Below, in pieces: positions 23,296 through 31,508 of a stretch of DNA of 41,979 nt; positions within the stretch are counted from its first letter, which is position 1; the number at the start of each line of letters is the position of its first letter. The notes below the pieces were generated by a model, which saw nothing but the letters and a program-made list of their open reading frames with translations, had not been told where the DNA came from and made no database searches. The DNA is from Hyphomicrobiales bacterium (GTDB lineage Bacteria; Pseudomonadota; Alphaproteobacteria; Rhizobiales; Rhizobiaceae). The stretch is taken from contig JAFKJY010000081.1 of NCBI GenBank assembly GCA_017305835.1, forward strand, positions 1 to 41,979, read 5' to 3'. The translations under genes and the position numbers were made by a program.

Positions 23296-25290
23296 TCAGC
23301 CCTTCTGCGCGAGCCGCGCCTCGACCGCCTTGACGGTGGCGTCCGCGGTGATGCCGAAATGCTGGTAGAGCTGCTCGGCCGGCGCGCTGGCGCCGAAGCC
23401 GTGCATGCCGACGAAGATGCCGTCGGCGCCGATGAAGGCGTCCCAGCCCTGCCGGATGCCGGCCTCGATGGCGACCTTGACGCCGCCCTTGCCGAGGATC
23501 GCCGCCCGGTAGGCCGCGTCCTGCTTCTCGAACAGCTCGAAGCACGGCACCGAGACGACGCGGGTCGGATGGCCCTTCTTCTCCAGCGCCGCCCGCGCCG
23601 CGAGCGCGATCTCCACCTCCGAGCCGGTGGCGAAGATGGTCACCTTCGCCTCGTCGCTGGCGGTCGCGATCTCGTAGGCGCCGAGCGCGCACAGATTGTC
23701 CTCGGAGAACTCGGTACGCAGCGCCGGCAGGTTCTGCCTGGTCAGCGCCAGCGTCGACGGCGTCTTGGTCGAGGCCAGCGCGATCTCCCAGCACTCCGCC
23801 GCCTCCATCGCGTCGGCCGGGCGGAAGACGTTGTGGTTGGGGATGGCGCGCAGCGCGGCGAGGTGCTCGACCGGCTGGTGCGTCGGCCCGTCCTCGCCCA
23901 GCCCGATCGAATCGTGCGTCATCACGAAGATGGTGCGGATGCCCATCAGCGAGGCGAGCCGCATGGCCGGCCGCGCATAGTCGGAGAAGGTCAGGAACGT
24001 GCCGCCATAGGGGATCACGCCGCCATGCAGCGTCATGCCGTTCATGGCCGCCGCCATGCCGTGCTCGCGGATGCCGTAATAGACGTAGCGGCCGGAGAAG
24101 TCGGTCGGCGTGATCGGCTTGGTCTGGCTGGTCTTGGTGTTGTTGGAGCCGGTCAGGTCGGCCGAGCCGCCGATCGTCTCCGGCACCGCGCCGTTGATCA
24201 CCTCCAGCGCCATCTCGGACGACTTGCGGGTGGCCACCTTCGGCTTGTCCTTGGCGAGCTTGCGCTTGTAGTCGGCCAGCGCCGCCTCCAGCGTCTGGGG
24301 CAGGTCGCCGCGCATGCGCCGCTCGAACTCGGCGCGCGTGTCGGCGTCCGCCGCCGCCAGCCGCTTCTCCCACTCCTTGCGCTCCTTGGCCGAGCGCAGG
24401 CCGGCCAGCCGCCAGTCGTCGAGGATGTCGGACGGCACCACGAAGGGCGCGCTGTCCCAGCCGAGCGCCTTGCGCGTGGCTGCGATCTCCTCGGCGCCGA
24501 GCGGCGAGCCGTGCACCTTGTTGGTGCCGGCCTTGGTCGGCGCGCCGAAGCCGATCGTCGTGCGGAAGGCGATCATGGTCGGCCGGTCGGAGGCCTTCGC
24601 CTTGGTGAAGGCGGCGGCGATCGCCTCGGGGTCGTGCCCGTCGGCGGCGATCGTGTTCCAGCCGCAGGCCTCGAAGCGCTTGATCTGGTCGGTCGAATCC
24701 GACAGCGACACCGGCCCATCGATCGAGATGCGGTTGTCGTCCCACATCAGGGTCAGCTTGTTGAGCCGCAGGTGACCGGCGAGCGCGATCGCCTCCTGGC
24801 TGATGCCCTCCATCAGGCAGCCGTCGCCGGCCAGCACGTAGGTGTGGTGGTCGACGAGGCCGTCGCCGAAGCGGGCGTTCAGGATCCGCTCGGCCATCGC
24901 CATGCCGACGGCGTTCGCGATGCCCTGGCCGAGCGGCCCGGTCGTCGTCTCGATGCCGGCCGCGTGGCCGTATTCGGGATGGCCGGCGGTGCGCGAGCCG
25001 AGCTGGCGGAAGTTCCTGATCTCGTCCAGCGTGATGTCCTCGTAGCCCGACAGGTAGAGCGTCGAGTAGAGCAGCATCGAGCCGTGCCCGGCCGACAGCA
25101 CGAAGCGGTCGCGGTCGGGCCAGTGCGGGTTCTTCGGGTCGTGCGTCAGGAAGCGCGTGTAGAGGACCGTGGCGATGTCGGCCGCCCCCATCGGCAGGCC
25201 GGGATGGCCGGAATTGGCCTTCTCGACGGCATCCATGGACAGGAAACGGATCGCATTCGCCATCCGGTCGTGCTTCTCGCGTGAAATCAT
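23296..25290 (-). CDS. tkt: Transketolase
   Basis: A 664-residue thiamine diphosphate enzyme of the pentose phosphate pathway, moving two-carbon units between sugar phosphates. The thiamine motif is GDGCLMEG (155-162) with the DDN at about 184-186. HPGLPMG, then GHGSMLLYS, and the later [12 protein letters not shown] and [13 protein letters not shown] complete the three-domain pattern. The start [18 protein letters not shown] at 25290 is the family start; upstream sequence is not conserved. It shares its cofactor with the thiamine importer and kinase coded 5 kb away. gap follows at 290 bp. Confidence 0.98.
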   Translation of the reverse strand: MISREKHDRMANAIRFLSMDAVEKANSGHPGLPMGAADIATVLYTRFLTHDPKNPHWPDRDRFVLSAGHGSMLLYSTLYLSGYEDITLDEIRNFRQLGSRTAGHPEYGHAAGIETTTGPLGQGIANAVGMAMAERILNARFGDGLVDHHTYVLAGDGCLMEGISQEAIALAGHLRLNKLTLMWDDNRISIDGPVSLSDSTDQIKRFEACGWNTIAADGHDPEAIAAAFTKAKASDRPTMIAFRTTIGFGAPTKAGTNKVHGSPLGAEEIAATRKALGWDSAPFVVPSDILDDWRLAGLRSAKERKEWEKRLAAADADTRAEFERRMRGDLPQTLEAALADYKRKLAKDKPKVATRKSSEMALEVINGAVPETIGGSADLTGSNNTKTSQTKPITPTDFSGRYVYYGIREHGMAAAMNGMTLHGGVIPYGGTFLTFSDYARPAMRLASLMGIRTIFVMTHDSIGLGEDGPTHQPVEHLAALRAIPNHNVFRPADAMEAAECWEIALASTKTPSTLALTRQNLPALRTEFSEDNLCALGAYEIATASDEAKVTIFATGSEVEIALAARAALEKKGHPTRVVSVPCFELFEKQDAAYRAAILGKGGVKVAIEAGIRQGWDAFIGADGIFVGMHGFGASAPAEQLYQHFGITADATVKAVEARLAQKG

Positions 25291-25365
25291 GGCGTTCTCG
25301 CTGGTGCGTGGGCCGGGGCGCGCCGGTCCGCGGGGCCGGATCCGGCCCCCGAAAAAGGCAGGCGA

Positions 25366-25393
25366 CACATAGCAGGCGCCGCGTGCGAGTCAA
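25366..25393 (-). promoter_or_regulatory. Sigma70-type promoter for tkt
   Basis: On the minus strand TTGACT (25388-25393), 16 bp, TATGTG (25366-25371), within a CTATGTG context close to the rhizobial CTATAT. It sits 76 bp before the tkt start. Confidence 0.6.
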
Positions 25394-25479
25394 CAAAGCC
25401 GGCCCGCCCGGCGCCGCCCCGCCTTCGGGCCTTCCGCCGCACCCCGGTGCGAATGAAGGGGACAGCCTGCACGCCTCGG

Positions 25480-25509
25480 TTGACGCCGCGTTGAGGCACC
25501 TCCTAATCT
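25480..25509 (+). promoter_or_regulatory. Sigma70-type promoter for DUF4164-zapA
   Basis: TTGACG (25480-25485), 18 bp, TAATCT (25504-25509), 102 bp before the DUF4164 start. Together with the tkt promoter it explains the 320-bp divergent gap 25291-25610; the rest of that gap is G+C-rich sequence in which I see no gene. Confidence 0.55.
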
Positions 25510-25610
25510 TTCCGGCCTAAGCGCCTCTATTGGCGCACGATTCGGGAAAGGTCGGGGCGAGGCCCGCAATGCCGGGGCCGGCGCAGGCGATCTGGAAGGG
25601 TTGCGGTCGG

Positions 25611-25883
25611 ATGTCCTCCGAAGCCACGCTGAGGGAAGTCATCGCCCGGCTCGGCAAGGCGATCGAGACGCTGGAAGGCGCCGTCGCGGCCCGTCTCGAG
25701 CACGATCAGGACTATATGGAAGCCGAGGCCGAGGTGCAGCGCATGAACGCCGACCGCGCCCGGCTCGCCCAGGAGCTCGACAATTCGGAAGCCCGCGCCG
25801 AGCGCCTGGAAACCGTCAACAAGGAGGTCTCGCGCCGCCTGGTGACGGCGATGGAGACCATCCGCGCGGTGCTCGACAGGTAA
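25611..25883 (+). CDS. DUF4164 coiled-coil protein
   Basis: A 90-residue predicted coiled-coil protein: LREVIARLGKAIETLEGAVA, then EAEAEVQRMNADRARLAQEL and SEARAERLETVNKEVSRRLV. The DUF4164 family is coded directly upstream of zapA in rhizobia, suggesting a division role, but no function is shown. ATG 25611 is chosen because the family begins MSSEATLREV; a poor GGAAGGG ribosome site lies 10 bp ahead. The zapA start follows 8 bp after its stop. Confidence 0.85.
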   Translation: MSSEATLREVIARLGKAIETLEGAVAARLEHDQDYMEAEAEVQRMNADRARLAQELDNSEARAERLETVNKEVSRRLVTAMETIRAVLDR

Positions 25884-25891
25884 GGTGCATT

Positions 25892-26269
25892 GTGTCGCAG
25901 GTAACGGTCACGATCGACGGCAAGCAGTACAGGATGGCCTGCGACGAGGGCCAGGAGGAGCATCTGATCGAGCTCGCCGGCCGCTTCGACCGCTACGTGC
26001 TGCATCTGAAGGATTCCTTCGGCGAGATCGGCGACCAGCGGCTCACCGTCATGGCCGGCATCATGGTGCTCGACGAGCTGTCGGAGCTGCAGCGCCGCGT
26101 GCGCGGGCTGGAAAGCGAGATCGCCACGCTGCGCAAGACGCGCGACGACGCGCTGACCAAGGCCAACAAGAACGACGAGGCCCTCACCGGCGCGCTGTCC
26201 GGCCTCGCCGAGCGCATGGAGACGCTCGCCGCCCGCCTCGCCGTGCGCGGCCACAACGGCGCCGACTGA
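25892..26269 (+). CDS. zapA: Cell division protein ZapA
   Basis: A 125-residue protein bundling FtsZ filaments at the Z-ring. VTVTIDGKQYRMACDEGQEE and HLIELAGRFDRYV match the beta-hairpin and first helix of ZapA, and the rest is a long coiled coil (from about residue 45, DQRLTVMAGIMVLDELSEL). The start is GTG 25892 (M-SQVTVTIDGK) with AAGG 6 bp upstream; the frame upstream is DUF4164 in another register. The usual rhizobial 6S RNA and 5-formyltetrahydrofolate cyclo-ligase gene do not follow here; the caspase-fold gene does. Confidence 0.92.
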   Translation: MSQVTVTIDGKQYRMACDEGQEEHLIELAGRFDRYVLHLKDSFGEIGDQRLTVMAGIMVLDELSELQRRVRGLESEIATLRKTRDDALTKANKNDEALTGALSGLAERMETLAARLAVRGHNGAD

Positions 26270-26383
26270 GCCTTTTCGCATTAAGCATGCGGCCGCCTGT
26301 GCGCGCCGCGCGCGTTGCGCAGCCCGCCGCCCATGCTCTACGCTCTCTCCGGGAGCATTTCCGGGGTGGGCAATAACGGGCTG

Positions 26384-27574
26384 ATGGCCGGCGGCATTCG
26401 CATCTTCCTGATGATACTTGTGCTCGTCGTGGCGGCGTGGCCGGCCGCCGCGCTCGACCGCGGCGCTACCGCCTCGCCGCGCGCGCTCGCCGCCGGCAAG
26501 CGCGTCGCGCTGGTCATCGGCAACGGCGCCTACCGCCACGCGCCGGCGCTGCCCAACCCCGCCAACGACGCCCGCGACATGGCCGGCCTGCTCGAAGGGC
26601 TGGGCTTCGACGTCGTCTTCGGCGTCAATCTCGACCGCCTCGGCATGGAGGACCGCATCCGCGCCTTCGCCGACCGCTCGGCCGATGCGGCGGTGACGCT
26701 GTTCTACTATGCCGGCCACGGCATGCAGGTCGACGGCCGCAACTACCTGATCCCGGTCGACGCCGCGCTGTCCACCGCCAGCGCCCTCCAGTTCGAGACG
26801 GTCGAGGCCGACACCGTGCTGCGCTTCATGGTCGGCGGCGACAGGATCGCCATCGCGCTGCTCGATGCCTGTCGCGACAACCCGCTGTCGCGCAGCTTCG
26901 TCGCGACCCGCTCGGCCGGCACCTCGCGCGGGCTGGCGCTCCCCGCCACCGGCGGCGGCATCATGATCGGCTTCGCCACCGCGCCCGGCGAGACGGCGGC
27001 CGACGGCGACGGCCGCAACAGCCCCTTCGCGGCGGCCCTGCTGCGCCATCTCGGCGCGCCCGGCATGGAGATCAGCCGGACGATGCGCCGCGTCATGGCC
27101 GACGTCTCGTCCGCCACCGGCGACCGCCAGCGGCCGTGGATCCACTCCGACATCGCCGTGGATTTCTACCTGAACCCCGATCCGGCCGAAGCGGACGATA
27201 CTCCGGCCGTGGCGCGGCCCGCACCCGCCGCCAGGCCGGCACGGCAGGAGCTCGCCGCGCTCGCGCCCGAGCCGAAGCCCGGCCGTGCGACCGGCCCGGT
27301 CGGCGAGGCGGCGTCTCCGCGCACCATCGGCGTGTTCGAGAACCAGGCCTTCGAGCTGTGCGGCTTCGGCGGCTTCAAGGCCGCTCTGCAAGCCGGCCGC
27401 ATCCGCCTCTCCAGCCTCGACCGCGGCGTGCCCGGCCGCTCCTTCCGCGGCTACGAGAAGGCCCTGCCGCTGGACACGCCGGTGGAGCTTTGGAAGGATT
27501 GCTCGGTGACCGCGGGCTACGAGGCCAAGGCCGGCGTCGCCCGCATCACGCTGTCGGTGACGGAGGGGAGATGA
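26384..27574 (+). CDS. Secreted caspase-fold (peptidase C14) protein
   Basis: A 396-residue protein. Signal peptide MAGGIRIFLMILVLVVAAWP then AAA before LDRG, cleavage near residue 23. The caspase domain spans about 38-265: VALVIGNGAYRHAPALPNPA, the catalytic His112 in YYAGHGMQ and Cys163 in LLDACRDNP. Both dyad residues are present. A Pro/Ala linker follows, then a 90-residue C-terminal part (residues about 305-396) with ELCGFGGFKAALQAGRIRLS and ELWKDCSVTAGYEAKAG that I do not recognise. Periplasmic orthocaspase-like proteins are known in alphaproteobacteria, mostly with unknown targets. Start placed at the signal-bearing ATG; the 3' end overlaps the next gene by 4 bp. Confidence 0.85.
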   Translation: MAGGIRIFLMILVLVVAAWPAAALDRGATASPRALAAGKRVALVIGNGAYRHAPALPNPANDARDMAGLLEGLGFDVVFGVNLDRLGMEDRIRAFADRSADAAVTLFYYAGHGMQVDGRNYLIPVDAALSTASALQFETVEADTVLRFMVGGDRIAIALLDACRDNPLSRSFVATRSAGTSRGLALPATGGGIMIGFATAPGETAADGDGRNSPFAAALLRHLGAPGMEISRTMRRVMADVSSATGDRQRPWIHSDIAVDFYLNPDPAEADDTPAVARPAPAARPARQELAALAPEPKPGRATGPVGEAASPRTIGVFENQAFELCGFGGFKAALQAGRIRLSSLDRGVPGRSFRGYEKALPLDTPVELWKDCSVTAGYEAKAGVARITLSVTEGR

Positions 27575-28179
27575 GGATGGCTGGCTACAGGGTGTTCGCG
27601 GCGGGCCTGCTCGCCTTTCTCGGCTTCGGCGGCGCCGCGCTCGCCTGCGAGGAATACGTCAACATCCCGGCGCAGGAGCTGAAGGAATACCGCGACAAGC
27701 TGATCGACCAGCAGGCCGACCCGCTCGACCGCCTGTTCGCCTTCCAGCAGCTCGTCTGCTCGTCCAACCCGGTCATGCGCGCCTATGCCGTGCGCGAGGG
27801 CATGCGCAGCGCCTCCGACCCGATGGTGCGCCAGCAGATCCTGTTCGATTCGATGATGCAGAAGCCGCGGCTGAGCATAGAGCTGACGGCCGCCGCCGAC
27901 GCCCCGAAGGGCGACAAGGCGTTCGTCAAGGACGTGTCGGGCATCTGGGCGCTGGAGATCGTCTATCGGTCGAGCAAGGAAGGCTGCCTGAGCTTCAACT
28001 ACCGCGACCGTTGCGGTGCGCAGAATTCGGCCTTCATTCGCGGCGACCGGGTCTCGCTCGCCATGGGCACCGCCATCGGCGAATTCTACTTGGCCGACAG
28101 CGGCGAACTGATCGGCTATGTCCGCGTGCGCGACAATCGGGACTACGCCCGCATCCCCGCCGTCATCAAGCTGGACTGA
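27571..28179 (+). CDS. Secreted cysteine-containing protein coupled to the caspase-fold gene
   Basis: A 202-residue protein of unknown function. Signal peptide MRMAGYRVFAAGLLAFLGFG then GAALA, with cleavage just before Cys26; the site lacks a canonical lipobox. The mature part has four cysteines (CEEY, LVCSS, EGCLSF, DRCGAQ), suitable for two disulfides in the periplasm. A helical first half (LKEYRDKLIDQQADPLDRLF) precedes a beta-rich second half. The ATG overlaps the upstream stop codon as ATGA, behind GGAGGGG, showing translational coupling to the caspase-fold gene and suggesting that the two proteins act together. ATG 27577 is an alternative start. Confidence 0.75.
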   Translation: MRMAGYRVFAAGLLAFLGFGGAALACEEYVNIPAQELKEYRDKLIDQQADPLDRLFAFQQLVCSSNPVMRAYAVREGMRSASDPMVRQQILFDSMMQKPRLSIELTAAADAPKGDKAFVKDVSGIWALEIVYRSSKEGCLSFNYRDRCGAQNSAFIRGDRVSLAMGTAIGEFYLADSGELIGYVRVRDNRDYARIPAVIKLD

Positions 28180-28185
28180 GCGGGC

Positions 28186-28488
28186 TCAGAAGCCCCGATT
28201 CAGGAAATCCACGGCCGCCGTGATCTCGTCGCATCGCTCCCGCAAGTTCGCGACCGGGCCTTTCAGGACGTGCCGGGGGACTGCGACCATGTGCTGCGTG
28301 TAGAGCACGTAGCTTTTCTCGCCGACCGGAAAGACGGGGTTCAGCCGATTCAACGGGGTTCGCCGCCCATCCTCGGGCAGCAGCGGAATGGCAAGCCGCG
28401 TATCGAGCATGTCGAACAGATCGTCCTGCACGACGATCAGCAAGTTCCCGCTGGCGCGCGGGTCGGCAAACACATCGTATTTCGACAT
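28186..28488 (-). CDS. ccdB: CcdB-family toxin
   Basis: A 100-residue member of the CcdB gyrase-poison family. SGNLLIVVQDDLFDMLDTRL, then IPLLPEDGR, NPVFPVGEKSYVLYTQHM and VPRHVLKGPVANL match CcdB in order and length (E. coli 101 residues). The C-terminus is NRGF rather than the WGI that binds gyrase in plasmid CcdB, so the poisoning mechanism may differ. ATG 28488 overlaps the antitoxin stop by one base (TGATG), giving translational coupling. Convergent with the secreted-protein gene, 6 bp away. Confidence 0.85.
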   Translation of the reverse strand: MSKYDVFADPRASGNLLIVVQDDLFDMLDTRLAIPLLPEDGRRTPLNRLNPVFPVGEKSYVLYTQHMVAVPRHVLKGPVANLRERCDEITAAVDFLNRGF

Positions 28489-28724
28489 CAGAAGCCGCGG
28501 TATTCCGCGAACGGCAACCCGTGCTCTTCGAAAAAGCGATTGTTCTCCTCGATCGCCGCGCGGTTTTCCTCCAGCCAGAGCTGGGACTTGCGGTCCCGGA
28601 TCGCCTTGACGAGGCCTTCGTCGGCCGCGCGCGACAGGTTCACGCCGAGCGCTTTCGCTTCTGCCAGCAATCGGGCGTCGACCAAAACGTTGACGGACTT
28701 GCGAGGTTCGGGCTTGGTCAGCAT
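28488..28724 (-). CDS. ccdA: CcdA-family antitoxin
   Basis: A 78-residue antitoxin. An N-terminal ribbon-helix-helix domain is expected in KPEPRKSVNVLVDARLLAEA (about 4-23), and ALGVNLSRAADEGLVKAIRD continues as its helix. The flexible C-terminal part WLEENRAAIEENNRFFEEHG matches the CcdA toxin-wrapping tail. ATG 28724 has AGGAG at 7 bp. A perfect inverted repeat covering its own promoter lies just upstream, as expected for an autorepressing antitoxin. Confidence 0.88.
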   Translation of the reverse strand: MLTKPEPRKSVNVLVDARLLAEAKALGVNLSRAADEGLVKAIRDRKSQLWLEENRAAIEENNRFFEEHGLPFAEYRGF

Positions 28725-28734
28725 CGGCAGCTCC

Positions 28735-28772
28735 TATCCGCATAATCTATGCGGATAATCCACGACAGGCAA
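28735..28772 (-). promoter_or_regulatory. ccdAB promoter overlaid by a perfect operator
   Basis: The operator is TATCCGCATA (28735-28744), centre ATC, TATGCGGATA (28748-28757): perfect 10-bp arms. On the minus strand the -35 is TTGCCT (28767-28772), spacing 17 bp, and the -10 is TAGATT (28744-28749), lying exactly on the operator centre. The -35 begins just past the uup stop codon. Confidence 0.75.
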
Positions 28773-30581
28773 CTACCCCTCGATCTCCTCCCTCAGCATC
28801 TCCAGCTCCAGCCATTCCTCCTCCATCGCCGCAAGCTTCGCGCGCTCGGCGTCCAGCGCGGCGGCGAGCTTCTGGTGGGCGGCGGGCTCCTTGGCGTAGA
28901 GCGCCGGGTCGGAGAGCTTCGCCTCCAGCCGGCCGATCTCGGCGGAGACGGCTTCCATCTTCTTCGGCAGGCTCTCCAGCGCGAATTTCTGCTTGTAGGA
29001 GAGCTTCTTCGCCGGCTCCTTCGGCGCCGCAGCCGGCTTGCCTGCCGCCGGCGCCGCTTTCTTCGCCTCGCCGCCGCGCCGCCCGAACGCCTTCGAGCCG
29101 CGCTGCGCCAGCATGTCGGCGTACCCGCCGGCATATTCGACCCAGCGCCCGTCGCCCTCCGGCGCGATCGTCGAGGTCACCGTGCGGTCGAGGAAGTCGC
29201 GGTCGTGGCTGACCAGGATCACCGTGCCGGAAAAACCCGCCACCAGCTCCTGCAGCAGGTCCAGCGTCTCCATGTCGAGGTCGTTTGTCGGCTCGTCGAG
29301 CACCAGCAGGTTCGCCGGCGTGGCGAGGATGCGCGCCAGCACCAGCCGCGCCCGCTCGCCGCCCGAAAGCTCCTTCACCGGCGTGCGCGCCTGCTCCGGC
29401 TTGAACAGGAAGTCCTTGAGATAGGATGCCGCGTGCTTCCTCTCGCCGTTGATCTCCAGCCAGTCGCCCGCGCCTCGCGTCAGAAACGCCTGCACGCTTT
29501 CCTCGGGGTCGAGGCTTTCGCGTTTCTGGTCGAGCGTGGCGATGGTCAGGTTGGCGCCGAGCCGCACCGTGCCCGCGTCCGGCGCGAGCTCGCCGGTCAG
29601 CATCTTCAGCAGCGTCGTCTTGCCCGCCCCGTTCGGCCCGACGAGGCCGATGCGGTCGCCGCGCGCCACCCGGATCGAGAAGTCGCGCACCACCGTGAGG
29701 TCGCCGAAGCTCTTGGAGATGCCCTTGGCCTCGATGACGAGCTTGCCGCTCTCGGCCGCGTCCGAAGCCTTCATGGCGGCCGCGCCCTCGGGCCCCTTGT
29801 GGCCGCGGTGGCGCGCCCGCATCTCCTGCAATTCGCCCAGCCGGCGCATGTTGCGCTTGCGCCGCGCGGTGACGCCGTAGCGCAGCCAGTGCTCCTCGCG
29901 TACGATCTGGCGGCCGAGCTTGTGCTGCTCCTTCTCCTCTTCCTCCAGCAGCCGGTCGCGCCATTCCTCGAAATGGCCGAAGCCGCGGTCGAGCCGCTGC
30001 GTGCGGCCCCGGTCGAGCCACACCGTGGCGCGCGACACGCGCTCGAGGAAGCGCCGGTCGTGCGAGATCAGGATGATCGCCGACGGGCTGCGCGAAAGCT
30101 CCTCCTCCAGCCACTCGATGGTCGACAGGTCCAGATGGTTGGTCGGCTCGTCGAGCAGCATGATGTCCGGCTGCGGCGCGAGCACGCGGGCGAGCGCCGC
30201 GCGGCGCGCCTCGCCGCCCGACAGCGTCGCCGGCGCCTCGTCGCCAGTCAGCCCGAGATGGTCGAGCAGGTAGCTCGCCCGGTGCGGGTCGTCCGCCGGC
30301 CCCAGCCCCGCCGCGACATAGTCGCGAACGATCGCGAAATCCCCGAAATCCGGCGCCTGCGGCAGGTAGCGGATGGTGGCCGAGGGCTGGCGGAACACCT
30401 CGCCCTCCTGCGGCTCGACCAGCCCCGCCGCGATCTTCAGCAGCGTCGACTTGCCCGAGCCGTTGCGCCCCACCAGCGCGATGCGCTCGCCCGCCTCGAC
30501 CGACAGGTCGGCACCGTCGAGCAGCGGCGTGCCGCCGAAGGTCAGCCTGATGCCGGGGAGCTGGAGGAGCGGCGGCGCCAT
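28773..30581 (-). CDS. uup: ABC-F ATPase, Uup-like
   Basis: A 602-residue cytoplasmic protein with two ATPase modules and no membrane helices. First Walker A GRNGSGKST (38-46), first signature LSGGEARR with LLDEPTNHLD, second Walker A GPNGAGKT, signature LSGGERARL with VLDEPTNDLD. The linker and a Lys/Ala-rich then coiled C-terminal extension (AEIGRLEAKLSDPALYAKEP) match Uup rather than EttA. Uup acts on ribosomes and DNA-branched structures; its precise role in rhizobia is not set by sequence. It starts 3 bp after the kinase stop and is probably co-transcribed with it. The last 40 codons give MEEEWLELEMLREEIEG. Confidence 0.92.
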   Translation of the reverse strand: MAPPLLQLPGIRLTFGGTPLLDGADLSVEAGERIALVGRNGSGKSTLLKIAAGLVEPQEGEVFRQPSATIRYLPQAPDFGDFAIVRDYVAAGLGPADDPHRASYLLDHLGLTGDEAPATLSGGEARRAALARVLAPQPDIMLLDEPTNHLDLSTIEWLEEELSRSPSAIILISHDRRFLERVSRATVWLDRGRTQRLDRGFGHFEEWRDRLLEEEEKEQHKLGRQIVREEHWLRYGVTARRKRNMRRLGELQEMRARHRGHKGPEGAAAMKASDAAESGKLVIEAKGISKSFGDLTVVRDFSIRVARGDRIGLVGPNGAGKTTLLKMLTGELAPDAGTVRLGANLTIATLDQKRESLDPEESVQAFLTRGAGDWLEINGERKHAASYLKDFLFKPEQARTPVKELSGGERARLVLARILATPANLLVLDEPTNDLDMETLDLLQELVAGFSGTVILVSHDRDFLDRTVTSTIAPEGDGRWVEYAGGYADMLAQRGSKAFGRRGGEAKKAAPAAGKPAAAPKEPAKKLSYKQKFALESLPKKMEAVSAEIGRLEAKLSDPALYAKEPAAHQKLAAALDAERAKLAAMEEEWLELEMLREEIEG

Positions 30582-30584
30582 GGG

Positions 30585-31226
30585 TCAGCCCTCTGCGGGA
30601 AGATGCGCGACCAGCACGGCGCGGCCGCCCGCGAGCGCCACCTCCAGCCGTCCGGTCACAATGTTGGAGATCGTCAGCGACGAGCCGAACGGCACCTGCC
30701 GGTCGGTGAGCGGCCAGCGCACGCCCGAGATCGTCAGCCCGGCTATGTCGGTGAAGCCGACGACCGAGAACAGCGTGCCCGGCGCGTAGTCGAACGTCGC
30801 CGGCGGGCCCGCCATGAGCGGCACGCCCTCCTGGTTGCCGCTGGTCAGCAGCACGTCGAGCCCGCGCTCCGACAGGCTGACGGCCGCCGCGAGATGCAGA
30901 TAGGCGTGGTCGGCCCGCGCCCCGCCGAAGGCGCCGGCCATGACCAGTCTCGTCGCGCCGCGCCGGATCGCCTCGTCGATCGCCAGCTCGCCGTCGGTCA
31001 TGTCCTTCTCGGACGGGAACTCCATCTGCGGGATATGGCCGAAGGCCGCGCGTTCTTCCTTCGTCACCGAATCGAAGTCGCCGGCCCACAGCTCCGGCGC
31101 GAGCCCCAGCGCGGCCGCGTGCAGGATGCCCGAATCGGCCGCGATCACGCGGCTGCCGGCGATCTGCGCGGAAAGACGCGGCGTCGCGACGAGCTCGCCG
31201 CCGAGCAGGATGGTGAAGGTCGTCAT
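30585..31226 (-). CDS. Thiamine pyrophosphokinase
   Basis: A 213-residue cytoplasmic enzyme transferring pyrophosphate from ATP to thiamine to make TPP. Motifs are VIAADSGILHAAALG, GDFDS (49-53), PSEKDMTDGELAIDEAI and GGARADHAYL (101-110). ATG 31226 is chosen; a frame reaching 31316 reads through a repeat arm. It is divergent from thiBPQ, so the importer and the kinase that traps the imported thiamine share one intergenic region. The uup gene follows at 3 bp. Symbols tpk or thiN are used; I leave it blank. Confidence 0.93.
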   Translation of the reverse strand: MTTFTILLGGELVATPRLSAQIAGSRVIAADSGILHAAALGLAPELWAGDFDSVTKEERAAFGHIPQMEFPSEKDMTDGELAIDEAIRRGATRLVMAGAFGGARADHAYLHLAAAVSLSERGLDVLLTSGNQEGVPLMAGPPATFDYAPGTLFSVVGFTDIAGLTISGVRWPLTDRQVPFGSSLTISNIVTGRLEVALAGGRAVLVAHLPAEG

Positions 31227-31275
31227 CGCCGCCGCCTCTAGCAGGCGGGCGGTTTGGAAGGAAGCGCCAGTATGT

Positions 31276-31312
31276 CCCCTCCCCCTTTCGGGGAGGGGCA
31301 AGGGGTGGGCGG
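31276..31312. repeat. Single arm of a CCCCTCCCC-type repeat
   Basis: A perfect 9-bp hairpin CCCCTCCCC (31276-31284) with GGGGAGGGG (31290-31298), followed by CAAGGGGTGGGCGGT. This matches one arm of the element at 36738-36865. The second arm is not visible, so it looks like a solo or decayed copy. Confidence 0.6.
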
Positions 31313-31364
31313 TCACCCGCGCGCCCTTGCTTCCCTTTCCCGTCCGGCGTATCTGTCTCCTCGC

Positions 31365-31459
31365 TCTAACGGGGTGCCGGGCGGGAAACCGCGCCGGCTG
31401 AGAGGCGAAGATGCCAACCCGCTGAACCTGATCCGGCTCGTACCGGCGGAGGGATTAGA
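31365..31459 (+). promoter_or_regulatory. TPP (THI-box) riboswitch
   Basis: Core blocks in order: ACGGGGTGCC (31369-31378), GGCTGAGA (31396-31403), ACCCGCTGAACCTGATC (31417-31433), GTACCGGCGGAGGGATTAGA. Stem P1 is TCTAA (31365-31369) with TTAGA (31455-31459). It precedes thiB by about 50 bp. GGCGCC at 31472-31477 can pair with GGCGCC at 31501-31506, at the ribosome site, and no T-run is present, so translational control is likely. Confidence 0.97.
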
Positions 31460-31508
31460 CGCTGCATCGCAGGCGCCGTTCCCTTTCAACCACAGAAGGA
31501 GGCGCCAC

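Noticed and set aside
26270..26383. 6S RNA (ssrS) after zapA, as usual in rhizobia
   Set aside because: Only 114 bp lie between zapA and the caspase-fold gene, too short for a 6S RNA of about 160 bases, and the conserved bulge strands are not visible.
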